A stretch of DNA of 38,607 bases, taken from NCBI GenBank assembly GCA_964626385.1, contig CAZVEO010000010.1:1-38607 (forward strand), in the 5' to 3' direction. The notes under the pieces are model-generated. The model saw only the letters and a program-made list of their open reading frames with translations, was not told where the DNA came from and made no database searches. Of this stretch, positions 24,888 through 32,484 are shown one piece after another. A program made the position numbers and the translations under genes. Within the stretch, counting starts at the first letter, position 1, and the number at the start of each line of letters is the position of its first letter. This DNA is from Scybalousia_A sp964626385. GTDB taxonomy: Bacteria > Bacteroidota > Bacteroidia > Bacteroidales > P3.

Positions 24888-26099
24888 TTAAGCCAATCTT
24901 TTTTCTAATCTTTCACGAATAGCACCTATGAAATCTTTAGAATTAACAGCCTTAGGAGTAACACCTTCCATTAGGTTAACCAAGTCCTTGGTTGCTATAC
25001 CTTCGTTGAGAGTATCAAAACAAGCAGCTTCCAATTGGTCAGCAAAGTTCATAAGTTCTTTTATTCCATCTTTTTCACCTCTTTTTCTCAAAGCACCGCT
25101 CCAAGCAAAAATTGTTGCCATAGGGTTGGTGGAGGTCTCTTCACCTTTCAAATATTTGTAGTAATGACGAGTAACTGTGCCATGTGCAGCCTCATACTCA
25201 TAATTACCATCAGGAGAAACCAAAACAGAGGTCATCATAGCTAAAGAACCAAAAGCAGTGGAAACCATATCAGACATAACATCTCCGTCATAGTTCTTGC
25301 AAGCCCAGATAAATCCGCCCTTGCTTCTTATTACTCTTGCTACAGCATCGTCTATCAAAGTATAGAAATATTCTATGCCAAGTTTTTCAAACTCTGCCTT
25401 GTATTCTTTTTCATATATCTCCTCAAATATTTCGCGGAATTGAGCATCATATTTTTTGGAAATAGTGTCTTTTGTAGAAAACCAAAGGTCTTGTTTTGTA
25501 TCTATGGCAAATTTAAAACAAGAATGAGCAAAAGAACGAATTGACTTGTCTAAGTTGTGCATTCCTTGCAGAACACCGGCTCCCTTAAACTCGTGTATAA
25601 CAACTTCTTCTTTTTTTCCGCTTTTGCCTTCGAAAACAAGTTTTGCTGTACCCTCTTCTTCTACTCTCAACTCTACTGATTTATACACATCTCCATAAGC
25701 ATGACGTGCTATGGTTATAGGTTGTTCCCAATTCTTAACAACTGGGTGAATAGAAGGTATTGTTATAGGAGTACGGAAAACAGTACCGTCCAATATGGAA
25801 CGAATTGTACCATTAGGAGATTTCCACATTTCGTGAAGTTTGTACTCGTCCATACGTTTTGCGTTAGGAGTGATAGTAGCACACTTTACTGCAACACCGT
25901 ATTTTTTGTTTGCCTCTGCAGCATCTTTGGTTATTTGGTCCCTTGTTTCATCCCTTTTTACAAGACCAAGGTCATAATATTCCGTTTTCAAATCTACGAA
26001 AGGAATTATAAGTTCATCTTTTATCATCTTCCATAGAATACGGGTCATTTCATCTCCGTCCATCTCCACAAGAGGAGTTGTCATTTTTATTTTTTCCAT
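24888..26099 (-). CDS. icd: NADP-dependent isocitrate dehydrogenase
   Basis: It oxidatively decarboxylates isocitrate to 2-oxoglutarate, making NADPH in the cytoplasm. At 403 residues it belongs to the homodimeric, eukaryote-like IDH group rather than the E. coli Icd group: PLVEMDGDEMTRILWKMIK at the start, WKSPNGTIRSILDGTVFR for substrate binding (about residues 92-109), KNYDGDVMSDMVSTAFGSL, and AAHGTVTRHYYKYLKGEETSTNP for NADP. It appears to be transcribed alone. The gene for the OmpA-type protein ends 101 bp upstream on the same strand with no obvious terminator between them, so read-through is possible. No TAnnTTTG box was found upstream. Confidence 0.97.
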   Translation of the reverse strand: MEKIKMTTPLVEMDGDEMTRILWKMIKDELIIPFVDLKTEYYDLGLVKRDETRDQITKDAAEANKKYGVAVKCATITPNAKRMDEYKLHEMWKSPNGTIRSILDGTVFRTPITIPSIHPVVKNWEQPITIARHAYGDVYKSVELRVEEEGTAKLVFEGKSGKKEEVVIHEFKGAGVLQGMHNLDKSIRSFAHSCFKFAIDTKQDLWFSTKDTISKKYDAQFREIFEEIYEKEYKAEFEKLGIEYFYTLIDDAVARVIRSKGGFIWACKNYDGDVMSDMVSTAFGSLAMMTSVLVSPDGNYEYEAAHGTVTRHYYKYLKGEETSTNPMATIFAWSGALRKRGEKDGIKELMNFADQLEAACFDTLNEGIATKDLVNLMEGVTPKAVNSKDFIGAIRERLEKRLA

Positions 26100-26200
26100 G
26101 TTATGTGTTTTTTGTATTTATAACAAATTTCAAAATTGTAAAACGTTTTATTATTGTTTTTATTATACCTTATACATTTTAATTTCTTCTCTTTATAGAG

Positions 26201-28174
26201 TTAATTTCTTGTTTGTATAACTTTAATTTCTATTCTTCTTTCTTCCATAGATTGTTGTAAATAGACGCTTTGACGTTTTTCTTGCAAAGTCTCAGGATTA
26301 GGAGAAGAGGACTCTAATTTACCTATAGCCAAATGTATGGTTTCCAAATGAGGTTTGCCGTCAGAGGCTATTTGTTCGGTATATGGCTTAAGGACTCCAT
26401 TATTCCACTGTTTTATATAATTCTCTACAGAAACGATACGTCTTTCTGCCAAATTGTAATTATATCCCGTTTCAAACAAAGAGGAACAATAACCTCTTAT
26501 TTGTATGCTTATATTTTCTCCTTCTTCCAACTTCTTTTGTATGTATTCTAAAGCCAAGTTTAACTTGTTAAAACCCTTTTTTAATTTATCATTAAAAAAC
26601 AATTCTACTTGAGCAATTTCTTTGTTTGCCAAACTATCGTCCAACCCCTTACTCCTTGCTGCTTTGTATTGATTTTGAATAAGAGAATACATTTTATAAC
26701 AATCTTCATAAGACTCTTTTGTTGAAGGCAATTCACTACCTGCATCCGGGCTATCATTATGAAAATATAGAGCAATAGGTAAATCAAAAGCAGGGTTAAA
26801 TTCTTGTTTCTTAACTATTGTTTGCATTGTAGATTCTTCTGGTTCCTGTTTATTGAATCTATAAATATCATTGCAACAAGTTTTATTGTCCTTATTGTTG
26901 TCGCTTGGACGATTAGAAGTAAAATAACCCTCTACATCTGAGTCCAAAATAAAAGGATACATATCATTGTATGAGGAATTTATAGGTTGCATTAGATTTT
27001 CCACATTAGACCAACGCTCTTTCCAACCTACAGAACGAAAAATATCAAAACCTCCAAAACCTTCGTGGGTATCCGAAGCAAAATACAACTCTTCTTCATC
27101 TGCAAAGTAATAAGGGGTTATTTCATTGCCTGCAGTATTTATAACAGAACCAAGATTTTTTGGTTGCGAGTTATTATCATTCATATTCAATGACCATATA
27201 TCCATTTGTCCATATCCTCCCGGTCTATCAGAAGAAAAAAACATATAACATTCATTGCCATTTCTTGCTATTACAGGGTGGCAATAGGAGTGGTTTTTAT
27301 CATACAGAGGCTTAAACACTTGAGGTTTTGACCATTTGCCTTTGTTGTAGGTGGAGTAATAAATGGAAGATATTTTTTTATTGTTTTTAATAGTAGAGTA
27401 AGTAAAATAAGCTGTAGCTGTAACAGAATCAAAAAATAAATCAGAGCAGTTTGTATTTTTTTTATTTACTTTGCCCCAATCCAATTTTTTTGCAGGAGTA
27501 TAATAATCCTCATCAATAAAAGAGAAATATATTTGGTTGTGTATATTAGTAAAAAAAGTATCTCCGTCCGAAATTTTTGTTTTGTAACTTGTTGAAGTAA
27601 AAATTAATATACTATCTCTCAAAACAAAAGAACCCAATTGTGAGGTTTCATCATTAACATTGTTTCCCAAATTTGTAACAATATACCTTTTGGGTTTATC
27701 ATTGTCTATTATCCAATCTATGCGTTCTAATTCTCGCTTACACTCTTTTCTTATTTTTATATCATCACAATCTATAAGACAAGTATTTAAAAAACTTTGT
27801 GCCTGAATAACATTGCCGTTATATATGGAACTTTGTGCAAGATGCAAGTACAACAAAGGAAATGTATGGTTTATGTTCAGAGTGTCGTTTTCTATCAAAA
27901 CTTTCTGATACCAAAACTCCGCTCTATCATAATCTTTCATTGCTAAACAAGCCTCGCCACACTTGTATATAAGGGTTAGGTTCTGTTTCAAAAAACGTCT
28001 TCCTAATGTATAATAATCCAAAGCCTTAGAATACTCGCCCTTTTCCATTGCTTTGTCGCCTTGCTTTTCATATTCTTTGGCATACTTTTCTTGAGCAAGA
28101 AGGCTATTTGCAAACAAATTCAAAAAAATAACAAGAAAACATACTATACTTTTCTTACTTAAAATATTGGACAT
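26201..28174 (-). CDS. OmpA-family protein with TPR and PD40 repeats (PorE-like, type IX secretion)
   Basis: The protein has 657 residues with a signal peptide (about 1-27, ending SLLAQ). The order of domains is TPR-like helices (about residues 30-145: GDKAMEKGEYSKALDYY, ACLAMKDYDRAEFWYQ), a PD40/beta-propeller-like region (about 165-450: MFFSSDRPGGYGQMDIW, LYFASDTHEGFGGFDIF, GYFTSNRPSDNN), and a C-terminal OmpA-like peptidoglycan-binding region (about 530-657: IQIRGYCSSLFETGYNYNLAERRIVSVENYI). PorE of the type IX system has this plan plus a carboxypeptidase-regulatory domain, which I cannot see here. The start overlaps the end of the PorP gene by 16 bp, so the two are translated from one message. 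Confidence 0.85.
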   Translation of the reverse strand: MSNILSKKSIVCFLVIFLNLFANSLLAQEKYAKEYEKQGDKAMEKGEYSKALDYYTLGRRFLKQNLTLIYKCGEACLAMKDYDRAEFWYQKVLIENDTLNINHTFPLLYLHLAQSSIYNGNVIQAQSFLNTCLIDCDDIKIRKECKRELERIDWIIDNDKPKRYIVTNLGNNVNDETSQLGSFVLRDSILIFTSTSYKTKISDGDTFFTNIHNQIYFSFIDEDYYTPAKKLDWGKVNKKNTNCSDLFFDSVTATAYFTYSTIKNNKKISSIYYSTYNKGKWSKPQVFKPLYDKNHSYCHPVIARNGNECYMFFSSDRPGGYGQMDIWSLNMNDNNSQPKNLGSVINTAGNEITPYYFADEEELYFASDTHEGFGGFDIFRSVGWKERWSNVENLMQPINSSYNDMYPFILDSDVEGYFTSNRPSDNNKDNKTCCNDIYRFNKQEPEESTMQTIVKKQEFNPAFDLPIALYFHNDSPDAGSELPSTKESYEDCYKMYSLIQNQYKAARSKGLDDSLANKEIAQVELFFNDKLKKGFNKLNLALEYIQKKLEEGENISIQIRGYCSSLFETGYNYNLAERRIVSVENYIKQWNNGVLKPYTEQIASDGKPHLETIHLAIGKLESSSPNPETLQEKRQSVYLQQSMEERRIEIKVIQTRN

Positions 28175-29157
28175 GGTATTTTATTGTTTTTATGTTTTAC
28201 ATTGTAAGGACTAAAAGCGTATGACAACCAAAACTCTATGGCACCATACGTATAAGAAACTTTATTAAGTTTTGAAATATTTACATCGTAAGATATACCT
28301 GCAAGAAAATCATTATATTTATACTTTGGTGCTAAAATTATGGCTTCTGTATTTCTAACAAAGAGTCCAAAAGAAAAAATATTTTGAGTAAAAATTTCTC
28401 CCGTCAAGTCAAAGACAAAGTCAGTACCATAAAGCATTTCATTATAACGATATTGATTGTTGTACATTATTTGAGGACGTAAAGACAACAAATCAGAAAC
28501 CTCAAAAAGATAAGAAACATTTGCTTGATAACGTCTGTGTATTTTGGAGTTAGCATCTGAAGACTCAAAATATTGGAGTTTGCTTTCATTGATATTAAAC
28601 ACAGAAAAGTTAATATTCAATTGTTTTTTCTCCGTAAGGTTGTATTGAAAACTTACACCCGCAGAAAAATCCAAACTATTTAATCTATCGTATGTAATAT
28701 TATCCTCATACGTTTCTTCTCTATTAAATCTTGCTTTGGATAAATCATACTCCCATTTTTTTCTGCTGATACTTGCACCTAAGGAAAGAAAAGCATTTCT
28801 TTTTTTATTTACAGCAAAAAAATAGGACACATAAAAAGCAAAATCTCTTTCTCCATAACTCAATTCGCCAGCCACATCATTAACAAAACTCACCCCTATA
28901 CCCATACCATTTTTACTTGTAGCAAAGGGCAGCAATTCTATGGAGGACAAAAGAGTATTGTATCCCTTGTTGGAAACGGTTTGCCATTGATTTCTAAACA
29001 AAGAAGAAACTCTGATTTTTGAACTCATAAAACCTGTCATTGCGGGGTTCATAAACATTGGGTTGTAGTTAAGGGAAGAAAAATGAATATCCTGTGCCTT
29101 TATCTTAATGTTGCATAATAGTACGCTAATTGCTATAATGATTATTATTTGTCTCAT
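28159..29157 (-). CDS. PorP/SprF-family type IX secretion membrane protein
   Basis: This is a 332-residue outer-membrane beta-barrel of the PorP/SprF family. The signal peptide ends KIKAQ, and the mature part opens with the family start DIHFSSLNYNPMFMNPAMTGF. Later come SSLFRNQWQTVSNKGYNT, GIGVSFVNDVAGELSYGERDFAFYVSY and LRPQIMYNNQYRYNEMLYG. Family members are known as type IX secretion components or partners of PorE-like proteins. It lies 49 bp after an upstream lipoprotein gene and overlaps the OmpA-type gene by 16 bp, a typical PorP-OmpA pairing. Confidence 0.92.
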   Translation of the reverse strand: MRQIIIIIAISVLLCNIKIKAQDIHFSSLNYNPMFMNPAMTGFMSSKIRVSSLFRNQWQTVSNKGYNTLLSSIELLPFATSKNGMGIGVSFVNDVAGELSYGERDFAFYVSYFFAVNKKRNAFLSLGASISRKKWEYDLSKARFNREETYEDNITYDRLNSLDFSAGVSFQYNLTEKKQLNINFSVFNINESKLQYFESSDANSKIHRRYQANVSYLFEVSDLLSLRPQIMYNNQYRYNEMLYGTDFVFDLTGEIFTQNIFSFGLFVRNTEAIILAPKYKYNDFLAGISYDVNISKLNKVSYTYGAIEFWLSYAFSPYNVKHKNNKIPCPIF

Positions 29158-29206
29158 TAGGCATCAGTCTTTTTACTCCATCTTTCTTACCTTATTTCAT
29201 AACCTA

Positions 29207-29899
29207 TTACTTAAGTTTTGCGTTTATCATTTGGTAATCTCTCAAAATAAGCTCTTTTATCTTCATCAATCCATCTTGCAAAGCCAAATCACCTGCACGC
29301 CTTTGAAATTCATAATAACCGTGATAAGCAGCCATAGGCACTTTGGCATAACCTCTTTCGTTAAACTGTGCAACAAGGTTATCTCTCTTATCGTAGATTT
29401 CTACTATTACTTCCAACTCCGTTGTATTGGTAGCCATAGGCATACCAAAAGCATTGAAAATGCCCAAAGTAAAGCCACTAAGCCACGACCATTTATAATT
29501 GTTTTTGCAATATATGGCTCCGGCTCTCAACACAATATTGCCTGCTCTTTCTGTAGTGGGGTCGGTTATATTTTCATTTACATCATAAACAAAAATATCC
29601 TTGGCATCTTGTATACGTTTCTCTGCTGTGTATAACTTTGTACTCTCATTCACCTCATAAACTCCTTTGCCATAAGGAGTCTCGGTTAAACCATAAGGCA
29701 GAGTCAAATCATTAGAAGCCTTGACAGCATAAGAATTTGCTCCATAAGCATTTTCAAAAGAAGGCTGGTCTATCCAACAAGTCAACCGAGGCAAAAGTTC
29801 AGTATTGAAATATTCTGAGTGAAAGGTATCCTCTTTTAAACTCCTACACGAAGTCAAAACCAATAACACTGTTACAACAATAGGTATAAATTTTTTCAT
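29207..29899 (-). CDS. Putative lipoprotein of unknown function
   Basis: The protein has 230 residues with a lipoprotein signal peptide (MKKFIPIVVTVLLVLTSC; lipobox LTSC, Cys18). I do not recognise the family. The mature part is mixed, with several aromatic-rich stretches and a C-terminal ALQDGLMKIKELILRDYQM. A consensus -7 box lies 25 bp upstream (29924-29931). It is followed by the PorP gene after 49 bp and could belong to the same operon, which would suggest an outer-membrane or envelope role next to type IX proteins. That link is inference only. Confidence 0.75.
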   Translation of the reverse strand: MKKFIPIVVTVLLVLTSCRSLKEDTFHSEYFNTELLPRLTCWIDQPSFENAYGANSYAVKASNDLTLPYGLTETPYGKGVYEVNESTKLYTAEKRIQDAKDIFVYDVNENITDPTTERAGNIVLRAGAIYCKNNYKWSWLSGFTLGIFNAFGMPMATNTTELEVIVEIYDKRDNLVAQFNERGYAKVPMAAYHGYYEFQRRAGDLALQDGLMKIKELILRDYQMINAKLK

Positions 29900-29923
29900 C
29901 TCAAAGGAAGATTATATTTTTCG

Positions 29924-29931
29924 CAAAGTTA
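29924..29931 (-). promoter_or_regulatory. -7 box of the lipoprotein-porP-ompA group
   Basis: On the minus strand TAACTTTG followed by C is an exact consensus -7 box, 25 bp upstream of the lipoprotein ATG. No -33 TTTG is at the right distance. Confidence 0.55.
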
Positions 29932-29974
29932 TAAAAAATATTCTAACTACACAGTGCTAATTGAAATTATATTT

Positions 29975-30601
29975 TTATTGTTTACCTTTTGTTCTTTGCA
30001 ATATTTTGGGAAATATTTCTTTAAAGAAAATAGATCTTTCTATTATTCTATAGTGTGGGTGATAAGTATTGTGGTATGTCCTTGAATGCACCCAAGCATA
30101 GCGTCCTTTGTTTATCAAGTCTTCTATATAAAGGCTGTCCTGTTGAAAGTTTTCCAAGTTAAGATTCATTTGTGCAATAATCTTGCATTGCTCTCTCCAT
30201 TGTGTTTGCCAATCCTTTATATTATTGTTTATCATTTTGCTAGACCTAACAAAAGCATCTGCAAGTTCCTCTTTGCTTATTATACTATCTTTGATTACAG
30301 AAAGATAAACCCTTACAAATCTTCCCTCTGTACCACAAAATTCATAATAAGGTAATCCTAATTCCTTTTTGTTAGATAACTCTTTGTCTAAATAATTTAA
30401 TACACTCTCCTTGTTTTCTACCAAATGCTCTGGACCAAAAAAATCTTGAAAACTGCTTTTATATACGTCCGCCAAAGTACTTTTTGGGTAGGTTTTAAGA
30501 ATATTGGCAACAAAAGTTTTTACCTTTTCTTCACCTGTATTTTGGGCATTTAAGAAAGACAAACCTACAAAAAAATATATTAATACAAAAATCCTTTTCA
30601 T
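29975..30601 (-). CDS. Exported protein of unknown function
   Basis: The protein has 208 residues from MKRIFVLIYFFVGLSFLNAQ, a signal peptide; four codons upstream (MDKS) are also open. The mature part includes LADVYKSSFQDFFGPEHLV, LPYYEFCGTEGRFVRVYLSVI and RYAWVHSRTYHNTYHPHYRII. It looks like an uncharacterised exported family seen in Bacteroidales, but I cannot name it. It is followed by the lipoprotein gene after 75 bp, which has its own -7 box, so the two may be separate units. Upstream is the large repeat-filled gap. Confidence 0.75.
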   Translation of the reverse strand: MKRIFVLIYFFVGLSFLNAQNTGEEKVKTFVANILKTYPKSTLADVYKSSFQDFFGPEHLVENKESVLNYLDKELSNKKELGLPYYEFCGTEGRFVRVYLSVIKDSIISKEELADAFVRSSKMINNNIKDWQTQWREQCKIIAQMNLNLENFQQDSLYIEDLINKGRYAWVHSRTYHNTYHPHYRIIERSIFFKEIFPKILQRTKGKQ

Positions 30602-30644
30602 ACTTTTATCCAACGCAAAAGTTTATTATTTATTGTCTATCATA

Positions 30645-30846
30645 CACGCAGGGTGTAGCCACAGGGTGTCTTATAAGGGCAAAGCCTATACTTTTTTTTT
30701 AACGGTTTTGCCTTATAAAAAAGCCTGAGGCTTCGCTTAAGCGTCTATGCTAACTCATCATAACCTATAATTATAACCTATGCTAATCTATAAAAAAACG
30801 AAAAAAAGTAATGGCTCTGCCCTTATAAAAGTAGGCTGAGCCTACA
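30645..30846. repeat. Short palindromic modules before element copy 3
   Basis: The stretch contains GCAGGGTGTAGCCACAGGGTGT, CTTATAAGGGCAAAGCC, its inverted copy near 30706, CTATGCTAACTCATCATAACC units, GGCTCTGCCCTTATAAAAG, and a GTAGGCTGAGCCTAC palindrome (30830-30844) that abuts the element. No gene is visible between 30602 and 31485. Confidence 0.75.
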
Positions 30847-30897
30847 AAAATCGGTTTACTGATTATCAATAAGTTACAAAATAAAAACGTGCACGCG

Positions 30898-30929
30898 TTT
30901 GGTCAGGTCAGAAATTCTTCGTAACTTTG
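30898..30929 (+). promoter_or_regulatory. Promoter inside element copy 3
   Basis: TTTG (30898-30901), 20 nt, TAACTTTG (30922-30929). The GGTCAGGTCA repeat is intact, although the rest of the spacer differs from the other copies. Confidence 0.75.
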
Positions 30930-30998
30930 TAAGAGAAAAAGATACCTACCATAAAATTTACCATTTTCAACCTTGTAACTAATTGATAATCAATAAAA

Positions 30999-31036
30999 AC
31001 GAATCTTCGTTTCGATTTCTCGAAACGAAGATTCGT
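30999..31036 (+). other. Hairpin of element copy 3
   Basis: A 17-bp perfect stem with TTTC loop, identical to copy 1. The competing right arm is at 31043-31057. Confidence 0.7.
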
Positions 31037-31249
31037 CGAAATAAAACGAAGATTCATTTTTGTAAAATCCCGTTTTAGAAAAATTTTTCTTCAAAAAACC
31101 TCTCGAAAACGCTGAAAATGAGAAAAAAAGCCTAAATTCTACCCTTCGAAAAAGGTTAACTCTTTGATAATCAATAGTGGTACCCTTATTTTTTACTTTT
31201 AAATGGGTATTTACGAAATTTCCCGAAAATTTATTTTTTACCATTTTTT

Positions 31250-31420
31250 GTTTAGGTTAGCATAAGTTTTTTTTATGAATTAGCATAGGTTGAGATAAGG
31301 CAAAGGTGTTTTATTATAAGGCAAAGCCATTAAAAAATTCTGATGCTTCGTTTGAGCCTATTACAAGATATGCTACGGGTGAGCTAATTTATAAAATTTA
31401 TATTAACCTAATTATCTAAT
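31250..31420. repeat. Degenerate repeat modules after copy 3
   Basis: TTAGGTTAGCATAAG, TTAGCATAGGTTGAG, TTTATTATAAGGCAAAGCCATT and AACCTAATTATCTAAT units of the short module family. No gene is seen here. Confidence 0.55.
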
Positions 31421-31433
31421 CGTAGTAAACGAA

Positions 31434-31463
31434 AAAAAGCAGTCTTTTTATGGGACTGCTTTC
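31434..31463 (-). terminator. Terminator of the 57-residue lipoprotein gene
   Basis: A 9-bp perfect stem (AAAGCAGTC, 31436-31444, with GACTGCTTT, 31454-31462) is followed on the minus strand by a T run. It lies 23 bp after the stop codon. Confidence 0.8.
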
Positions 31464-31485
31464 TTGATTAATCGCCTATTTTAAA

Positions 31486-31659
31486 TTATTTAGCAACCTC
31501 AGTTGGTGTTGCTGTGCTTGTAGCTGTAGTTGCACTTGCCTCTACTACTTCCTCAGTTGGTGTGTTTTCTGTAGGAGTAGTTGTTGCTGAATCAGTTCCT
31601 TTGCTTCCGCAAGCTGCGAAAAATCCGGCGATAGCCAATACTAACAATACTTTTTTCAT
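31486..31659 (-). CDS. Small Thr/Glu-rich lipoprotein (57 residues)
   Basis: The frame reads MKKVLLVLAIAGFFAACGSK, then a low-complexity Thr-, Ala- and Glu-rich tail ending PTEVAK. It has a textbook lipoprotein signal peptide with Cys17 after FAA. It is too short for many gene callers, but it has its own promoter (31708-31737) with correct spacing and its own terminator, so it is well supported as an expressed gene. The mature peptide is only 41 residues, acidic and probably unstructured. Similar tiny lipoproteins are common in this phylum; their role is unknown. Confidence 0.85.
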   Translation of the reverse strand: MKKVLLVLAIAGFFAACGSKGTDSATTTPTENTPTEEVVEASATTATSTATPTEVAK

Positions 31660-31707
31660 TTCTTTTAATTTTTAAAAAGGTTTATAAATTCTTTTGTTTT
31701 AACCTTG

Positions 31708-31738
31708 CAAATTTAGTACAACTTTTTTTTATGTCAAC
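31708..31738 (-). promoter_or_regulatory. Promoter of the small lipoprotein gene
   Basis: On the minus strand a GTTG -33 element (31735-31738), a 19-nt spacer and TAAATTTG (31708-31715) match the Bacteroidetes consensus except for one base in the -33 box. It lies about 50 bp before the ATG. Confidence 0.7.
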
Positions 31739-31927
31739 ACTTTCTGTAAAGAAAATTTAATATATTAACCTTTAAATACTAAAAATCAATAATTTAAAAA
31801 CTAACAATTTTCTGTTAATTTCATTATCTTATCTACATTCTGTTTATTTTGTTTTTAGTGTTTTGCAATATTTAAATATATGTTTCGTTATAAGCAACAT
31901 AGAAATTAACAAAAAAAACTTACATCT

Positions 31928-32446
31928 ATGATACAAAGAGTACAAACATTGTGGCTTGCCTTAGCATTGGTTTTATCTGTATTGGCATTTTTTTTTCCTT
32001 TGGCTAATTTTTCTTTGCCCGACCAAAGTATAGTTTATAACCTTGTTGTCAAATCTGCAGATATCAATTCGGATAACTTTTTTCAACAATCCTCTCCTAT
32101 AATTCTTATAATATTGAATTGTGTTTTTATGCTATTATGTTTGGCAACTATATTCACATATAAGAATAGGCTTTTGCAGATGAAGGTATTGGCTTTTGCT
32201 TTTTTGATAATAGTAGCTTATACCTTAGTTCTTTTCTTATATCAGACAGATGCAGGGTTGAAACAAATACTTACGACCTTTCTCAAAGGAAGAGAAGATT
32301 TGGTTCAATCGGTTTTTCAATCTGCTAAGACAATATATGGAGTAGGGTCTTATTTTCCTATTGCTCAGATTATTTGCTTGATATTTGCTCGTAATGGCAT
32401 TAGAAAAGACGAAAAACTTGTTCGTTCAATGGACCGTTTGAGATAG
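31928..32446 (+). CDS. DUF4293-like membrane protein
   Basis: This is a 172-residue integral membrane protein with four hydrophobic segments (about residues 8-28, 58-80, 88-110, 140-158). It starts MIQRVQTLWLALALVLSVLAF, the typical opening of the Bacteroidetes family DUF4293, whose function is unknown. It stands alone between the divergent small lipoprotein gene and the fibronectin-III protein gene, which begins 38 bp after it. No clear promoter was found in the very AT-rich upstream gap. Confidence 0.75.
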   Translation: MIQRVQTLWLALALVLSVLAFFFPLANFSLPDQSIVYNLVVKSADINSDNFFQQSSPIILIILNCVFMLLCLATIFTYKNRLLQMKVLAFAFLIIVAYTLVLFLYQTDAGLKQILTTFLKGREDLVQSVFQSAKTIYGVGSYFPIAQIICLIFARNGIRKDEKLVRSMDRLR

Positions 32447-32484
32447 ATTGTTATTTGCTATATACATTATATAAATAGTATCTT

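Larger units (their letters stand above)
30848..31240 (+). repeat. 390-bp dispersed element, copy 3
   Basis: This copy has the same orientation as copy 1. It keeps the promoter (30898-30929), hairpin (30999-31036), second right arm (31043-31057), TGATWATCA boxes and the right end. The reading frame that copies 1 and 2 share is destroyed here: its ATG is ACG and there are internal stops, which argues that the element does not work through that protein. Transcription would run toward the 3' end of the small lipoprotein gene. Confidence 0.85.

Noticed and set aside
30645..31420. CRISPR array, suggested by many short repeats
   Set aside because: The modules vary in order, orientation and spacing, there are no regular unique spacers, and no cas gene is present.
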